Source of the DNA: Pomacea canaliculata
Taxonomy: Eukaryota > Mollusca > Gastropoda > Architaenioglossa > Ampullariidae
DNA length: 64,000 nucleotides
Reading direction: 5' to 3'
Assembly (NCBI RefSeq): GCF_003073045.1
Contig: NC_037593.1
Location: forward strand, 11,912,735-11,976,734
This document shows, in pieces, positions 12,477 to 25,165 of this stretch. A program made the translations under genes and the position numbers. The notes beneath the pieces are model-generated. The model saw only the letters and a program-made list of their open reading frames with translations, did not search any database and was not told the DNA's origin. Positions within the stretch are counted from its first letter, which is position 1. Every line of letters starts with the position of its first letter.

Positions 12477-12515
12477 AAACAAACAAACAAACAAACAAAC
12501 AAACAAACAAACAAA
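12477..12515 (+). repeat. (AAAC)n microsatellite
   Basis: About ten tandem AAAC units. A long pyrimidine-rich tract with CTAC/CTAT units follows at about 12826-12950. Confidence 0.95.
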
Positions 12516-14140
12516 CGGAAAAAGGGAACAGCACATACACCCCAAAAACAAAGACACACATGTCAAACAAGCAATGATGCAATCAAAGAATGTTGCAGAC
12601 TTGCAGAATGCAACGAGCTGTTTGGTGCAGCTTTTGGTTGCGTCGCGTGCACCAGACAGCAGGTGCACGCGCTGCACAAAATATATTCCACTAAACTGTA
12701 TATTCTCGAAGCACACGTCACTCCTCTTGATCGATGATGTAATATGTGTTTTGGCTGTACACAAAATCGGACGGTGCCATGATAGAACGCAGAAGTACAC
12801 ATCACCAATAAACTTAGTTCTCTTTTCTTCCATTCCTCCCTCAATCTTTCTCCTTCTGCACTTTCTTTTGTGCCTGTCTACCTGTCCGTTTCCCTCTCTC
12901 TCTCCCTATACCTACCTCCTACCTACCTACCTATTTGTCCATCTTTCTGTCTGCATCTGTCCACCTGCCACTGTTTATTTGTCATTCGCAGGCTTGCAAC
13001 AGAAAGCCAGGTGGCCGGTACAGCATCGTCCTCATGAACAGAAACATATTGATCTCGTGTTTCCCCCTTCCCCCAGTCAAAAACACCCTGCTTGAAAAAC
13101 AGTTTTTTTCTTTTGCCAAAGCAGTATTGCCTCACTGAAGTCTGCTGTGGCACATTAGGACTGACTGTTGAGCGTGAGATGCACCTCTACAAACATAACA
13201 ACGCACAGAGAAAGGTCAACATCGTTACGTCACATGTATACACAGTTAACACGTAGGGCGTAAGTTATGTCTTTGTAGATGGTAGGTACGAACTGTGTAC
13301 TGAGTTATTTGTAGAGGGTAGGGACTATCCCTTTCTCATGCCGGTTGCATGCGTAATAGCGGCCACTGGCGACTGGACCTTCAGAAGTCCAGAAGTTACG
13401 AAGTCGCCTGAGCCACCTGGGGAAACGATGACCAGACAGGACGGGGTGGGTGTGTCCACTGGCACCACAGGGGCCTGGGAAAGGTTGGGACGTAACCATG
13501 GGAAAGAGAATAAGTAGCGCTAGTAGCTTGAGAGTTGAGAGGGGCTTTTTGAATTTGGAAGGGAGAGTGGAGAAGCGGCAGTCCATCCGCTGAGGGAGAC
13601 TGAATAAAATCTACAGTTGTGCGGCATTTTCCATCTTTGTTGTGTTCTTGTACGACTAGCCCACCCCTACGTAGCCATCAGGGACAGACGTGTTGGTTAC
13701 AAACATTTAGTCTCATCTCTGCTATTGGCTGAGAGCTTGTGCGTTGTTGACCTTTTTTTGTGCAGCGTGATGTTTGTAAGCCTTTATTATTTTGAGAACG
13801 GAATTGAGGTATATATATTCACCCAGATCTTGAGAAACAGTATAGAACAGCTCTAGTTCTCTAAGTGATTATCATCTAACATCTGGAGTTGCCACTGAAG
13901 TCGTAAATTCAACAGTGAGACGACGAAAAAAAAAATGGTAAAAATACTTCAACTTCGGTGGAAAAAAAGAAATACACTGCCCAGTCTTTTGTAAGTTTTA
14001 ACAGTGATGATGTGAGAAAAGTGCCGTTTGAACTTTCTCCTTTGTCAGTAACATTAAGGAAACGATCGTGACTCTCGACGAAGGCGGTAAGTGGGAGGGA
14101 CGCGGAACCGAAGTGGGCGTGACCAAACCTAATTAAGATT
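12516..14140. other. Intergenic region before PYCR, with a possible small secreted ORF
   Basis: No known gene recognised. Between 13305 and 13586, on the minus strand, there is a 93-codon ORF that begins with ATG and whose N-terminus looks like a signal peptide: basic residues, then the hydrophobic stretch LKLLALLILFPMV, then TSQPFPG. The remainder is basic and aromatic (WLRRLRNFW). There is no homology I recognise and no splice context, so it is recorded only as a candidate. Confidence 0.2.
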
Positions 14141-14142
14141 CA

Positions 14143-14152
14143 CGCCTGCGCG
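14143..14152 (+). promoter_or_regulatory. NRF1-like element upstream of PYCR exon 1a
   Basis: CGCCTGCGCG, a one-sided variant of the NRF1 palindrome, 77 bp before the exon 1a start codon. NRF1 commonly drives genes of mitochondrial metabolism in animals. Assignment is by motif only. Confidence 0.35.
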
Positions 14153-14228
14153 AAGTGTCAATGTGAAGGCTTGTCTTGCGTCGTCTGCTACGACGGTACA
14201 CAATCAGGAGGGGAATGCAAGCAGCAAC

Positions 14229-14292
14229 ATGGTTGGATTCATTGGCGGAGGGCGAATAGCGCAGGCTATGGCCAGGGGATTCATCACTTCTG
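14229..14292 (+). CDS. PYCR3: PYCR alternative first exon 1a
   Basis: Encodes [21 protein letters not shown] plus one base. The ATG sits in strong context (A at -3, G at +4). The donor TCTG/GTCAGT is weaker than that of exon 1b. It supplies the nucleotide-binding loop directly at the N-terminus with no leader. It is 57% identical (12 of 21 residues, hand count) to the corresponding part of exon 1b, so the two probably arose by exon duplication. The frame upstream of the ATG is open to 14163 but has no other ATG. Confidence 0.7.
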
Positions 14293-17200
14293 GTCAGTTA
14301 CCTCAGTTCACGGCCTTATTTATAGCATTCTTTTCTTTGCATTAGCTGTAGTCACTATAAATAGTTATAGGGCTAGGCCAGAGAGTTGAGTATAAGCTGC
14401 AACACCTCGAACTCTGGCGCAAATGCAACGCACTGATTTCATCATCACCAGTACCGTTTTCTCACTTTCCATCTCAAAGCATCGTTTTGTTTGTTTTTCT
14501 TTTGTTTTTCTTTTTGTTACAACTAGCAGAGACACAACTAATATAACATTAAATATATATAGCAATATTAAGTCATCGATATCGTCTGTGATTTCGCTTT
14601 AATGTCAGTGATATGATCGGTCGATCACTGATTATGCAATGTTTTGGATTGGTAACTTTTGAAGAATGAAAGTTAAGATGATTTTAAACTTAGAACCACA
14701 AGAAAATTTTGAAATGCTTATATATGTACTTCGATCGATCGCGTCACAGTTGAAGACATATAATTTTAAAACTTTGCACACGGAAGAATAAAAAACAATT
14801 AAACTGTTGGTGTCTCAATGTCTATACTTGCACATGTACTAGTCTATAAGGCGTGTCCATGAATGTTTATTTGTATATTTGAGGCCAGAATACCTTTAAC
14901 GCTGCTTCATGCCTGCACTGGAATTACAGCAATTATCTCGAGGTTATTTTATAGACTGACGCTCCTCTATATTGTAGATGCTGATTATCTAATTACTGAC
15001 AATTGATTTTGGCACTAGTCTGCCGACAGTCTTTTGATCAAGTACACGTTTGCGTTAGATATACAGCGACACTTACGTGGACATCAGAATCATTTTAATT
15101 CGTATTCCTTTGCATAGCAAACACGTAGCGTGTCAATCAAGTTCAAGAATATTCGCCCAATCAGAAGTCAGTTTTTTCCACGCATGCGCAAGTTTTTCGG
15201 CGTGCGCTCGACACGAGATTGCAGAAAGTGACCGACGCCGGACAAAACAGATACATTTTCTAGTATTAATTTCACCATGGCATCAACATCAGAAACATGC
15301 TGTACAACGGATCTTAAAGTCGGCTTTATGGGAGCCGGCAGGATGGCCTATGCTATCACCCGTGGAATCGTCAATGCAGGTAGACTTGGCTTCCACGCTG
15401 TCGACGCCAACGTTGCGTGTGTTGTCCGCTTTTTGTCGAAACCTTGTCAAGCATTCACCGAAGACCATTGTTTACATTCTTCAACAAAATTGTAAATCAG
15501 ATAACGCATAAATTTCTAGCAGAAATATAGAGTAAAACATCTCGTTTGTATAGGGAGATAAAGAAAATTAAGCAGAAATTATGAAAAAAATAATACAGAT
15601 GTAAAAGCAATAAGCTAGCAGTAAAGGTGACATAAAAGAACCTATTTGTGAGCATCTTCAAAAACAGTATATTTTCCTAAAGGCGTTGGATTTCTCGCCT
15701 GCAATTTTCTGTGAGTGTATTTATTATACATGGTACAATTTAAAATATGATGATGCAATAATATAATTGACAGATTTAGGTTGTAAGAAATGTTTAGAAA
15801 TACAGTACAACCGAAAACAGCTATCCACCCAAACCCTTTAATATTAAGTAGGCTGAGAAACAGACATGTGGGCCAGCACAAGAAATATTAGAGAAAAACA
15901 TTAAATGATTCAGGCACCACCTCACCCTGTCTGTGATAAAGAATGGGGGAATATGCTTAGTGTAATTAATCTAATTTTAAAAGGCTGGCTCCAAAGACTT
16001 AACAGATTAATTTTTAATGCTTTATAATTTATAACCCTTGCCATATGCAGATTAAGAATATCTATACACAGGTGAACAGTAACCCTCACCACAAAAAAAA
16101 TGTGTCAAAAAATATACATATATGCAGAAGTAATTTCAAGTAAACAATTTTATCAGGAAACTTTGCTTTGGCTTTTAGGTCTGGTCAGACCATCAAACAT
16201 CATTGTCAGTGATCCAAGTCCACTTATGAAGAATGAGTTTGAGGTAGTTGGCAGTACACTTTTGAAGCTTCCAGTAATTCTAGGTTTAAACTGTTATGAA
16301 ATTTCAATATTGTTATTGGTTTTTTTTCCTCTTATTTTTTTTATTTTTTCAATTCTCTGACCTAATACTTGATCAAAGCTCAAGAAGACTGTATTGTCAT
16401 CATTGTAATATTAAAATGTGTATGTATATAGATAGAGTAGCTGCAGTCCATTTTGTTTTGCATGATTCCTTCTATTGAGCACAGTTAAGATTTATATTTC
16501 TTATTTATCTTATTTAAAGGAACTTGGAGTGGCCTTCACAGATGACAACAAAGAAGTAGTTGCTCGCAGCCAGTTGATTGTACTTTCAGTCAAACCAAAC
16601 ATGGTGAAACCAGTCCTTCAAGAAGTATCGTCACTCATTTCAAAAGACAATATTATTGTCTCTATTGCAGCTGGAATCAAGTTAGCTACAATAGAAGAGG
16701 TATACATTTGACATAGATCTTTTAAAATACACCTACTCTGTATATTTGAGCATATGAACAAAATTAAATGCTGCTGTTATATATTTTTAACATCCAATGA
16801 ATTGTTGGTTATGCAACTGTTTAGATAAATTAAATGAACTGAAAACACTTAATAAACTGCTGTGTGGTTGATAGTAAAGTAACAAATCTGAAAGTAGACA
16901 ACATTTGGATATTAAATGTCTTTAAATGTCAGAAGTTCTGTGGTCAGTTTGAAACTTCCTCAACTAAGAAACAGAAAAATGTCCTTATACCCAGAAGCAA
17001 ATAAAGCAGTAAAAGGCGGCTTTGCCCTCTGTGTATTGAACTGTATACATAGTCACTTACAATTCACCACCCATATGGCCACCAGGGCAAGGGATCTTCT
17101 TCTATTTTGCATCAATGTTCTTAAGCATCTTGCTTTTGTGTATCTTCTAGCTTTTACCGTCTGGCACCCGTGTTGTGCGAGTCATGCCTAATACACCAGT

Positions 17201-20200
17201 GCTAGTGCAAGCTGGTGCCGCTGTTCTGGCACCAGGATCTGCGGCAAACCCTCGAGATGCGCAGCTGGTGGCTCAGCTGCTTAGCAGTGTTGGAATTTGT
17301 GAACAGGCCAGTGAAAAGCTGCTGGATGCAGTCACTGGACTAAGTGGCAGTGGACCCGCCTATGTGAGTCTTCACACATTTATGATACACACATGTGTGC
17401 ACACACACACAAAGTAGCACTGGCACAGCACACATTCATAACACACACTAAAGTGATCAGCACAATGCAGATTCACCACACAAGAATTTACAGAATATGT
17501 GCACAACATATATATTAAGTACCTGTGAGGCATATACATCATATTTCATATATTATTTTGCTGTATAAATATTAATGTTCGCACAGTTGTATAGGCTTAC
17601 ACATGTATGTGCTTGCTCTCTCTTCTCTTTTCTCTCTCTCTCACACATACACACAAAGCCATGTAGACTACCTAAAGAATGAAGGTTTAGAGTGAATGTG
17701 ACTTGCAGGCATCTTGTATGTGCCACCCCCTACATCACACGTACTACGCTTCAAAAAGTTTGTGAAAATTTTTTTATTACTTGGCAGTACCAGGCTTCCA
17801 TGATAAAAGATACATGATCGTTGTTCTGCAGGCTTTCGCAGCAATTGAGGCTATGGCTGATGGAGGAGTGAAGATGGGGCTGCCCCGTGATTTGGCCATG
17901 AAACTTGCTGCCCAGACTATGCTGGTGAGTTTTTATCCCCCCCCCCCTCCTCAAGTTTCCTAAGTATGAGAATAAGAGTGTCCATGTGTAGAAATGCATA
18001 AAATCAGTGATAATCCCGGTGTATACATATTGAAACATTATGAGTTTTTTCTTCCCTTGTTGTATACTAAGCCCATAATTACAGCAGATTATACAGATTA
18101 AATTTGGTAAAAAATCTATAAAAGCTCAGTTTCTTGCCTATCACCATGATAAAATAATGTTAGTTATTTCAGTAAGGGCTAAATCAAGCTATGTAAGGTT
18201 TGTTCTTGCAAGAATTTAGCATTCACTTTGGCACATTGTGTTTACCAGCTATCTTTCTCTTTCACCTTCACCTTTTTCCATGTCCTTTCTGTTCTTCCTG
18301 GTCACTCAACTCACATTTAGGTCTGAAGGCCCAAGTTCATGGTGGTTGATGAAAATGTATTTTCAGATCAATAGGACAATTGTGAGGCTTGAAAACTGCT
18401 GATTATGGGGTTTAAAATATTGCCACAAATGACTTCCATAGCTGAAAAAGAAAGTGTTTTCAAACAGCAAAGAAATGCATTGAAATAATTTGTAAAAGAT
18501 TGTTTAACTGACTGTTCGTGCTGTAACATTTCAGCTTGACATCTCTTCTCATTACTTGTTGTGTACACTTTAAAAAAACTTTTTTTCTTCTCCCATAAAC
18601 TGAGTAAACTGATGGTACCAAGTGTGTAATTTTTATAGTCTAGTAACAATTTTTTTTTTTGTTCAAACATGTGGTACTTTAGCATTTGGAAAAGTATTTT
18701 TGCTTTCTTGAATTTGGTATAACAAGGTGTAGTCAACAGTTACACATTTTTTAAGAAAACTATTTAGAGGAAATGTTCCTGCTTCAGGCTATTCCCATTC
18801 TCAAGTTTTCATTGAATTGCATCATGTGAAAGAAAGCTGCTGGGATCCCCCCCCCCCCAAAAAAAAAAAAATAAAAAAAAATGTGTGTCTGAATCCCTGT
18901 TGCATTCTGATTTCATCATCCAACAGATTTTAGTGATTTTTCATCTTCTATAAGCTGTACTTACTTCATTCCCTTCTTGATAAGTATTTCATGTTGAATC
19001 ACGTACACAATTTTGACTCTGCCCTCTATAAAGGAAAAAAGGTTGGCTTGAAAAAATCTCTTTATTAGGGAAGCTCATTCACTTCAAAGAATAAAGGTCC
19101 ATTAAACATTTTGGTGCAGATGGTTGTACCAAAACATTGCTCTCCATTCTTTCAGATCGCTGTTAATTATTTAGAGGTTAGTGCGTTCATTAGTATACTT
19201 TGTGACTGTAGTATATATATATATCTTTTGCTGGAGATTTAAACTATTAGGTTTAGCCATGACGATGCGCCTTGCAGTAACCGATTTACGCCAAGATGGG
19301 TAGGCCAATATAGACTGTATACGCCGTGAAGTCTGTCATTCCAAGCAAGCAGATCAGCAGACGAGCTTTGCAGTGTTCGGTGGATGGGTGGGGAAGACTG
19401 TGGGAGGGTTTTTAAATCTGCTTAATCCACGTGCATGATGCAATCGTTCGTAGTGGCCGCACCTTGCTAACACCTGACCGACCTCCACCCCCCTTTCTGC
19501 CCCTCCCCCACCCAGGTCGCTGTCTCACTTTACACGTGCGAAACAAGACACGAACGCGCGTTTTCGACGCCAGTCATGTCAAAGGTCGCTCAGTGGCTTG
19601 TCTGTCATTCGTGATTGACGGCGTCCGGGGGGGTAAAGGGTGATACATGCAACACATGTCAAGGTGAACGACTTTAAAAATCACACCCAAATGAAATGCA
19701 GGGTTAAAACACATCTTGTTGCTGCGTAATTTAACTTTAAAATTCATTTAAAGTCTTTCAATAACTTTGACGAGCATATGATCTGGTAAAATATTTCTTG
19801 ACTAAAATTGCCAGCGTGGCAAATCCGTTTCACTTGGGGCCGCTAACTGCCTGGTTAAAAACGTAGCAGTCAGCTAACTGCATGCTTGGAGTTAACCATC
19901 CAGCTAGCGGATTGTGCACACGGCACATTTAAAATTTCTGGCGCGACGTACCCTTGCAGTCCCCCACACCCCAGTTCCTCAAGTTTCCTCCGCCTTTATC
20001 CCAGTCCTCTTGTTTCAATACAAATTTGTATGTGTGTGTGTTTTACGTTTTGTCATCGAACAACATCAGTAACAGATGATGATAATTCTGCGTTTTAGGG
20101 AGCAGCAAAAATGGTGGTGGAAACGGGCCGACATCCGGGGCAGCTGAAAGATGAGGTCTGTTCGCCAGGAGGAACCACAATCACAGCGATGCATGTGCTG

Positions 20201-20281
20201 GAGAAGAACGGGTTTCGAGCTTCACTGATCGATGCCGTGGAAGCAGCAACAAAGCGTGCAGAAGAACTGGGGCAGCAATAA
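14229..20281 (+). CDS. PYCR3: Pyrroline-5-carboxylate reductase, PYCR3-like, with alternative first exons
   Basis: Last enzyme of proline synthesis: reduces pyrroline-5-carboxylate to proline with NAD(P)H. Exons: 1a 14229-14292 or 1b 15277-15379, then 16179-16243, 16520-16699, 17151-17363, 17832-17924, 20099-20281. Both first exons end in phase 1, so either joins exon 2 in frame, giving 265 aa (1a) or 278 aa (1b). Visible: N-terminal dinucleotide-binding glycine loop ([10 protein letters not shown] or [10 protein letters not shown]), the LSVKPNMV strand, RVMPNTP, the family signature [14 protein letters not shown], and the C-terminal CSPGGTTI block. The protein stops shortly after [11 protein letters not shown], lacking the tail of PYCR1/2; this and the residues around RMA match the short PYCR3 type. 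Intron 5 is 2.2 kb and holds a GC-rich island. AATAAA lies at 20929. Confidence 0.92.
15181..15190 (+). promoter_or_regulatory. NRF1-like element upstream of PYCR exon 1b
   Basis: CGCATGCGCA, a near-consensus NRF1 palindrome, 87 bp before the exon 1b start codon, in a short CpG-rich segment. Similar placement to the weaker motif before exon 1a, which supports two separate promoters. Motif evidence only. Confidence 0.45.
15277..15379 (+). CDS. PYCR3: PYCR alternative first exon 1b
   Basis: Encodes 34 residues plus one base: a 14-residue leader ([14 protein letters not shown]) followed by [20 protein letters not shown]. Start context CACCATGG is ideal and the donor GCAG/GTAGAC is good. The leader is rich in Ser, Thr and Cys and has only one Lys, so it does not look like a mitochondrial targeting peptide; cytosolic location is likely, as for PYCR3. 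Exon 1b gives the isoform whose length (278 aa) is closest to human PYCR3 (274 aa). Confidence 0.85.
19255..19650. other. GC-rich, CpG-containing island in PYCR intron 5
   Basis: The surrounding intron is AT-rich, but this stretch contains many CpG dinucleotides, C- and G-runs, and words such as ACGCGCGTTTTCGACGCC. No coding or transposon homology was recognised. It may be a foreign insertion, an internal promoter or an enhancer. Confidence 0.35.
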
Positions 20282-22300
20282 TCCATACCTCATTTTTTGA
20301 GGCTAATCTCTTTTTGGTGCATTATGCATGCTGTCGCACTGCAGTTTTATATTTTCACGAACATTGAAGAAAAAAAGAAAACTGCATCAAGAAATAATAG
20401 AATCACTTAAGTGCATTTTGCATATAGCATTTCATGACATTGAACGTCTCATTTGATGTTTATAATGGCTTGCTGTCTCTAAGATTAACAATACTCTTGT
20501 GTCATTGAAAAATAGCTTTTGTTTTTTCTCCAAAGTTGCTTTGCTCACTTAATATTTGTTTAAATGTAAACTTTTGTCTCAAAGAGATTCATCTTTGATA
20601 GAAATATTTTATAAACCATTCTGTTACTGTGCCATTTTGCTAGTCAAGTGATTAAGCTGAGGTTGCAGAAGTACTTTTGGACCCAACGTTGCTAATAGAA
20701 TCTTCTGATATTCTTTTAAACCCACTTATCACAAGAGTTAATGAATTTGTGATGTGCATAAAAATCATTTTTGTAGACATTTTACTTCACACACCACTCA
20801 GGATCAATGTCCAATCTCATTGTTGCTGGAAGCTATTGATACTGTGGGACTGTACATAAAGTTTGTGCATATATGATCATGAATGCATGTTTCCTTAGAG
20901 TCTCATGCCTATCATTCCCCCCTTTCTAAATAAATAATCTGATTGTATACACGCCAGTACAGCAAGAATAATCACACCAAGTCAACTGATGTTTTGACTT
21001 TATAATTTTCCTCCACTTCCTGTAATGTGAAAATGAGTATGATACCTGTAGCAGTGGGTCATGACCACTGCACAGAATTCAGTCATGTTCTTTGTCAGAC
21101 ACTGAAATAAGCCACAACAGTGATCAGTTTGTGTCATTTACTTTTAATTAACATGTGTCTTCTCTTATGACATTTTAGTAGCCTGCTAAGATATTTAGTC
21201 CCACCCATTGAGTTCTATAATAGAAATGAAGAATACAGTATTAGATATTTTGTTAGATGAAAACTGTGTTTTTTTAAAAATGTTACTTTTTTGGTTGCTT
21301 CTGGTGAAGTCTTGTACTTCTTTCATAGCCAATATGCATAATCTTACTTTTGTGATTTTCATTTTATAAGTGTGTGGGTGGTGCATGTTCATTACTTTAT
21401 GAGGTTAGTATTTGAAAGGATGGTTGGGTTAGGTTTAATGTGAAGGTTAATAATTTGAAAATGTTGTCAGACCATGGCTAGTTGTTGATCTCTGGTGCTT
21501 TTCTTGACAATTTTTTTATAATTCATTTTTATGAATTTTTGGATCACTTTCTGAATTACAGGATTTTTTGTTATTAAACTTTTTTCAGCAGGGTATTTGT
21601 GGAACATGCTTTGAATAATAATCTATTATTCCTCGTTTAGAATAATCAGGATTAAAATCTATATTCAGATTGTAAAATGTTTAGGGAGAATCCATTAGTC
21701 TAAACTGAAAATGACACATGCAGAGCAAAGATGACTTTTTTGGTCCGACTTCGATATTCCCTGCCCATTATAGATGAGAAAAACGAAGTACAATTATTTT
21801 CATTGTGTGGAACTTAAGAGACTAGTAATGTAGACCAAGATTTTTTGCTTTTGAGTCTCTTTCCTCAGTTCTGCATTTTACTGGGTTTCTTTTTTAAACC
21901 CATGCCATTGATGATCTAATTAGAAAAGTGTTGCTGGGACCAGTTTACTATTTTGCCGTGTGCACCTTATTGTTGTTCATTACTCATAAAATTTTAGATT
22001 ATAAGTTAATGTATTCACTGAAGTAAAAAACAGTCTGAACTTATATTTACGAAAGCTGTGCTTGTTTTTGGTAAGGTGAAGCAGTAAAATTATTGAATAA
22101 AGATAAAAATATTTCCTCTCAAATGTGGAGTGACATTTTGATACACTGTATTTGATGCTTTTCTTATGTTGGCTTTAGAGCAATTGGTAATGCATTAAAA
22201 AAATGTAAGAGATGAACTCATCCATTTACAGCTGTCTGTATAAAGACTCATCCGACAGGTGGGATGCTCACAAAGTAAATCAGTTTTCTGTATTTTAATA
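20282..22300. other. PYCR 3' UTR and intergenic sequence
   Basis: AT-rich and non-coding as far as can be seen. AATAAA at 20929-20934, 650 nt after the stop codon, is a good polyadenylation candidate; another AATAAA is near 22096. No ORF with coding character. Confidence 0.4.
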
Positions 22301-22480
22301 GGGCGGTCCGGTGGCGTAACAGTTACACCTGTTACCAATACAGTAAAGGTTGGCTGTCCTGGGTTCAGCTCTTGTCTCGGGCAGGTTCTTTCTCTGCAAA
22401 TGGCATCTGTTTACAGGGCTGGCTGCCTGCTGTGATATAGCCTTCATTGCTGGCTCGGCTTAAAAAGCCAACCCCCACCC
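22301..22480 (+). mobile_element. tRNA-derived SINE, copy 1
   Basis: Starts GGGCGGTCCGGTGGCGTAAC. It has a tRNA-like A box (GTGGCGTAACAGTTA) and a B box (GGGTTCAGCTC) about 40 nt apart, then a body shared with the other copies in this window, including ACAGGGCTGGCTGCC, GATATAGCCTT and GCTGGCTCGGCTTAAAA. The end near CCAACCCCCACCC is C-rich. Confidence 0.8.
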
Positions 22481-24987
22481 TTCTCTGCATTTTAATGTTC
22501 AGAGCTTTCTTAAATCTTTATGCATAAATCCCATGAAAACTGCATCATCTGATCGTGTGTCAAAAATCTATCATCTTGTAGAAGCCATGCTTTTTTTCAT
22601 GTAAACCAAAATCAGTAGTTTTAAATATAAACCCTGAAATCAATTTTTATGTTTGCAATAGCACAGAAAAAACAGTCTAGGAATAGTGTTGAAGATATAT
22701 ATGAGCATAAACCCTCTGATTTGTAGGTTCCACCCATCCCATCCCTGGCGTTGTCTTGGCTAGTTTTTTGTCTTACTTGGCACTGGCAGACTACATATAC
22801 CCCCCCCCCCTCAAAAAAAGGCAGAGATAGAGGGGAGGAAAAAACATGAACAGTTATCGGCTTCATGTTATTATAATACTGTTGAGACTTTGCATGATAC
22901 AATCATCAACTTTAACAATAACTTTGATGCCTTAGAAGATTTGAACTGCAAGATCTCTGGGCAATGTGCAGTAGGCTTAGATGTGTACAAAATCCAATGC
23001 CTATAACCTACAATACAGCTGAAAATATTTTTCCTTAATATATCGATCAATGTTTGATACAACTATAAAATTTGTTTATAAAATGTATTCCGATAAAATG
23101 GAATTCTTTAAACAGTTGCAAGTAACAAGGTTGAACTGCACTGTAGCAGCATGTAAGAAAAGTCATGACGAATCAACATGTGCATGTGCAAAATAAATTC
23201 TCCCCATCTGACTGGAAACAAAGATGTGGACAGACATTTCACAGCAGCTTGACAAGGTCAGTCTTGTCTTCAACAAACAGTCCATGTCACTGGACTGAAC
23301 TCTTGCCAGCAAATGGATCAACCTGCCAATGAGCATGACAGTTACAACAGAATCCACGATGTGCTAGACTCGAAAGAATTTGAGCATTCTTTGTTCACTC
23401 TGACCCTCCATTTGTTTTGTCACAGTGCATTAGCTGCAGCTCACTGGTCATCTACAGCCGTATCAGTAACTAATGTTGAGATAGTGTGTCAGGCAAACAC
23501 ACAATGGCTGTATGTGTAGCCTTAAAATACACTAAAGTAACACAGTAATACACTAACACTAAAATAACAACACAACCTCTCAGTTCTTAGTTCAAAACTT
23601 GCAATGTATTCATTTTATAAAATAGAATGCTACAAGTCAGCAAATCAAAACACATGTTGAAATCATGTGGTGCTACAAAGACAGTTCAGATAGGAATATG
23701 ACAAAACATACAAACAGCAGATACAACTAAAACAGTGGATGAATACAAATGTACAATGACAATATGGATGCACAGCCAGGACATTGGTGTTATCAGCTAA
23801 GCAACTTTGATGGAGAATGTGAACTTTTTACTGAAATGTGAACACATTTTGGATGAAAACTTGTTATATTGAGCCACAATTCAGGAGTACACATAAGACA
23901 TCCTGTTCAGGGCACACATTTTCAAGCAGCATCATTAACTGAAGGCCTCTTTGCATCTCCAAAACCTTTAATCGATGCTAACAATCATGTCCTTGCCCCC
24001 AGTCAATTCTCTAACACATACACTGTAAATAAATGACTGTTGGCACAGAACAAGCCACTTAGAAGCTACCATTATTTTTTGTAAATGTAGGACTAACTTC
24101 CATCCAGTAATTATTAAAAAAATTAAAAAGTAGAAACAGTCTTACAGAATATTAAATGATCATTATGTACATCCAATAAAAAATATGACACTGCCCATTG
24201 CAGCTAACCCTTCCCATCTAAGGGTTCTTTAGAAATGTGTTGTCAAGGGCTATGCCCTCACTTTTTAAAAAACTGATTTAATGCTCAGCGTCATTAAGCC
24301 ACCAACTCCTAGCTACATTATCAGGCATAAGAATGTTACAAATGCAAGCTACCCATGTCATGCAGCGAACAATAATTTCATGCTGCTGAAAAGCAAACCC
24401 CCTCTCCAATCACAAAATAACCTTAAAAAAAATTTCACCTTTTTTTATCAATAACTTCAATCAGTGGCTTTTCAGTGCCTTCTATGCATTTGTTTTTGCA
24501 AAGGTGCCATTTTTGTGTCCATGCATGACAGAAATATTGGTCATTGCTAATTAACCATACCCATTGTTTTAAAGCTCACTGAGCTTGCTGCTGGTAGAGA
24601 AATGAATACTCTAGACTCTAGAGAAATGTTTTGATTACTATTAAGTTTGAAAATTACAAAAAAATCAACCAAAAAAGAGAAGAACTAGGTAGTCTGCTTT
24701 GTGACCAAAAAATAAAATAAAAAAAAAAACAAACTTTAAAATAGGAAAGTAAATGCGACCACTCAAAAAGATTCAGAAATTAATACTTTGAAATTATGCT
24801 GTTAATGAAATTTATCCTATCACACAGTTAACTCCTGACTGTAACTAATTTATCGTGTTAATCATGTAATTTTTACGCATTCTTATTCCCTTATCCCTCC
24901 TTACCACCGACACAGAACTGAAAAATGAAAATGACTGTACAAACACAAATCAATATGTGCTCTTTAAAAATTTGTTTAAAATTAAAA
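22481..24987. other. Intergenic region between convergent PYCR and RAD21
   Basis: No coding exon seen on either strand. AT-rich, with short A- and C-runs (C-run at 22801). Parts may be 3' UTR of RAD21 transcripts coming from the right. Confidence 0.3.
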
Positions 24988-25165
24988 GAGGGGGGAGGGG
25001 AGGAGAAACTGGTGTTTTATGCCAAGCCAGCAACAGAAGTTATATCACGGCAAGGCAGCCAGACCTGCAAACAGATGCCATCTGCAGAGAAAGAACAGTG
25101 CGCCTGAGGCAAAATCTGAAACCAGAACAGTCAACACTTGCCACATTGGTGACCAGAACGCCCTT
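24988..25165 (-). mobile_element. tRNA-derived SINE, copy 2 (inverted)
   Basis: The reverse complement of the 22301-22480 family: the + strand reads GGCAAGGCAGCCAGACCTGC, AAACAGATGCCAT and TGCAGAGAAAGAAC in the order expected for the inverted element. It is more diverged and ends at the tRNA A-box side near 25165, where an A-run follows. Confidence 0.7.

Noticed and set aside
12373-12582. Minus-strand ORF rich in VCLF repeats
   Set aside because: It is the translation of the (AAAC)n microsatellite.
15642-15881. Minus-strand ORF inside PYCR intron 1
   Set aside because: Low-complexity AT-rich translation with no family resemblance.
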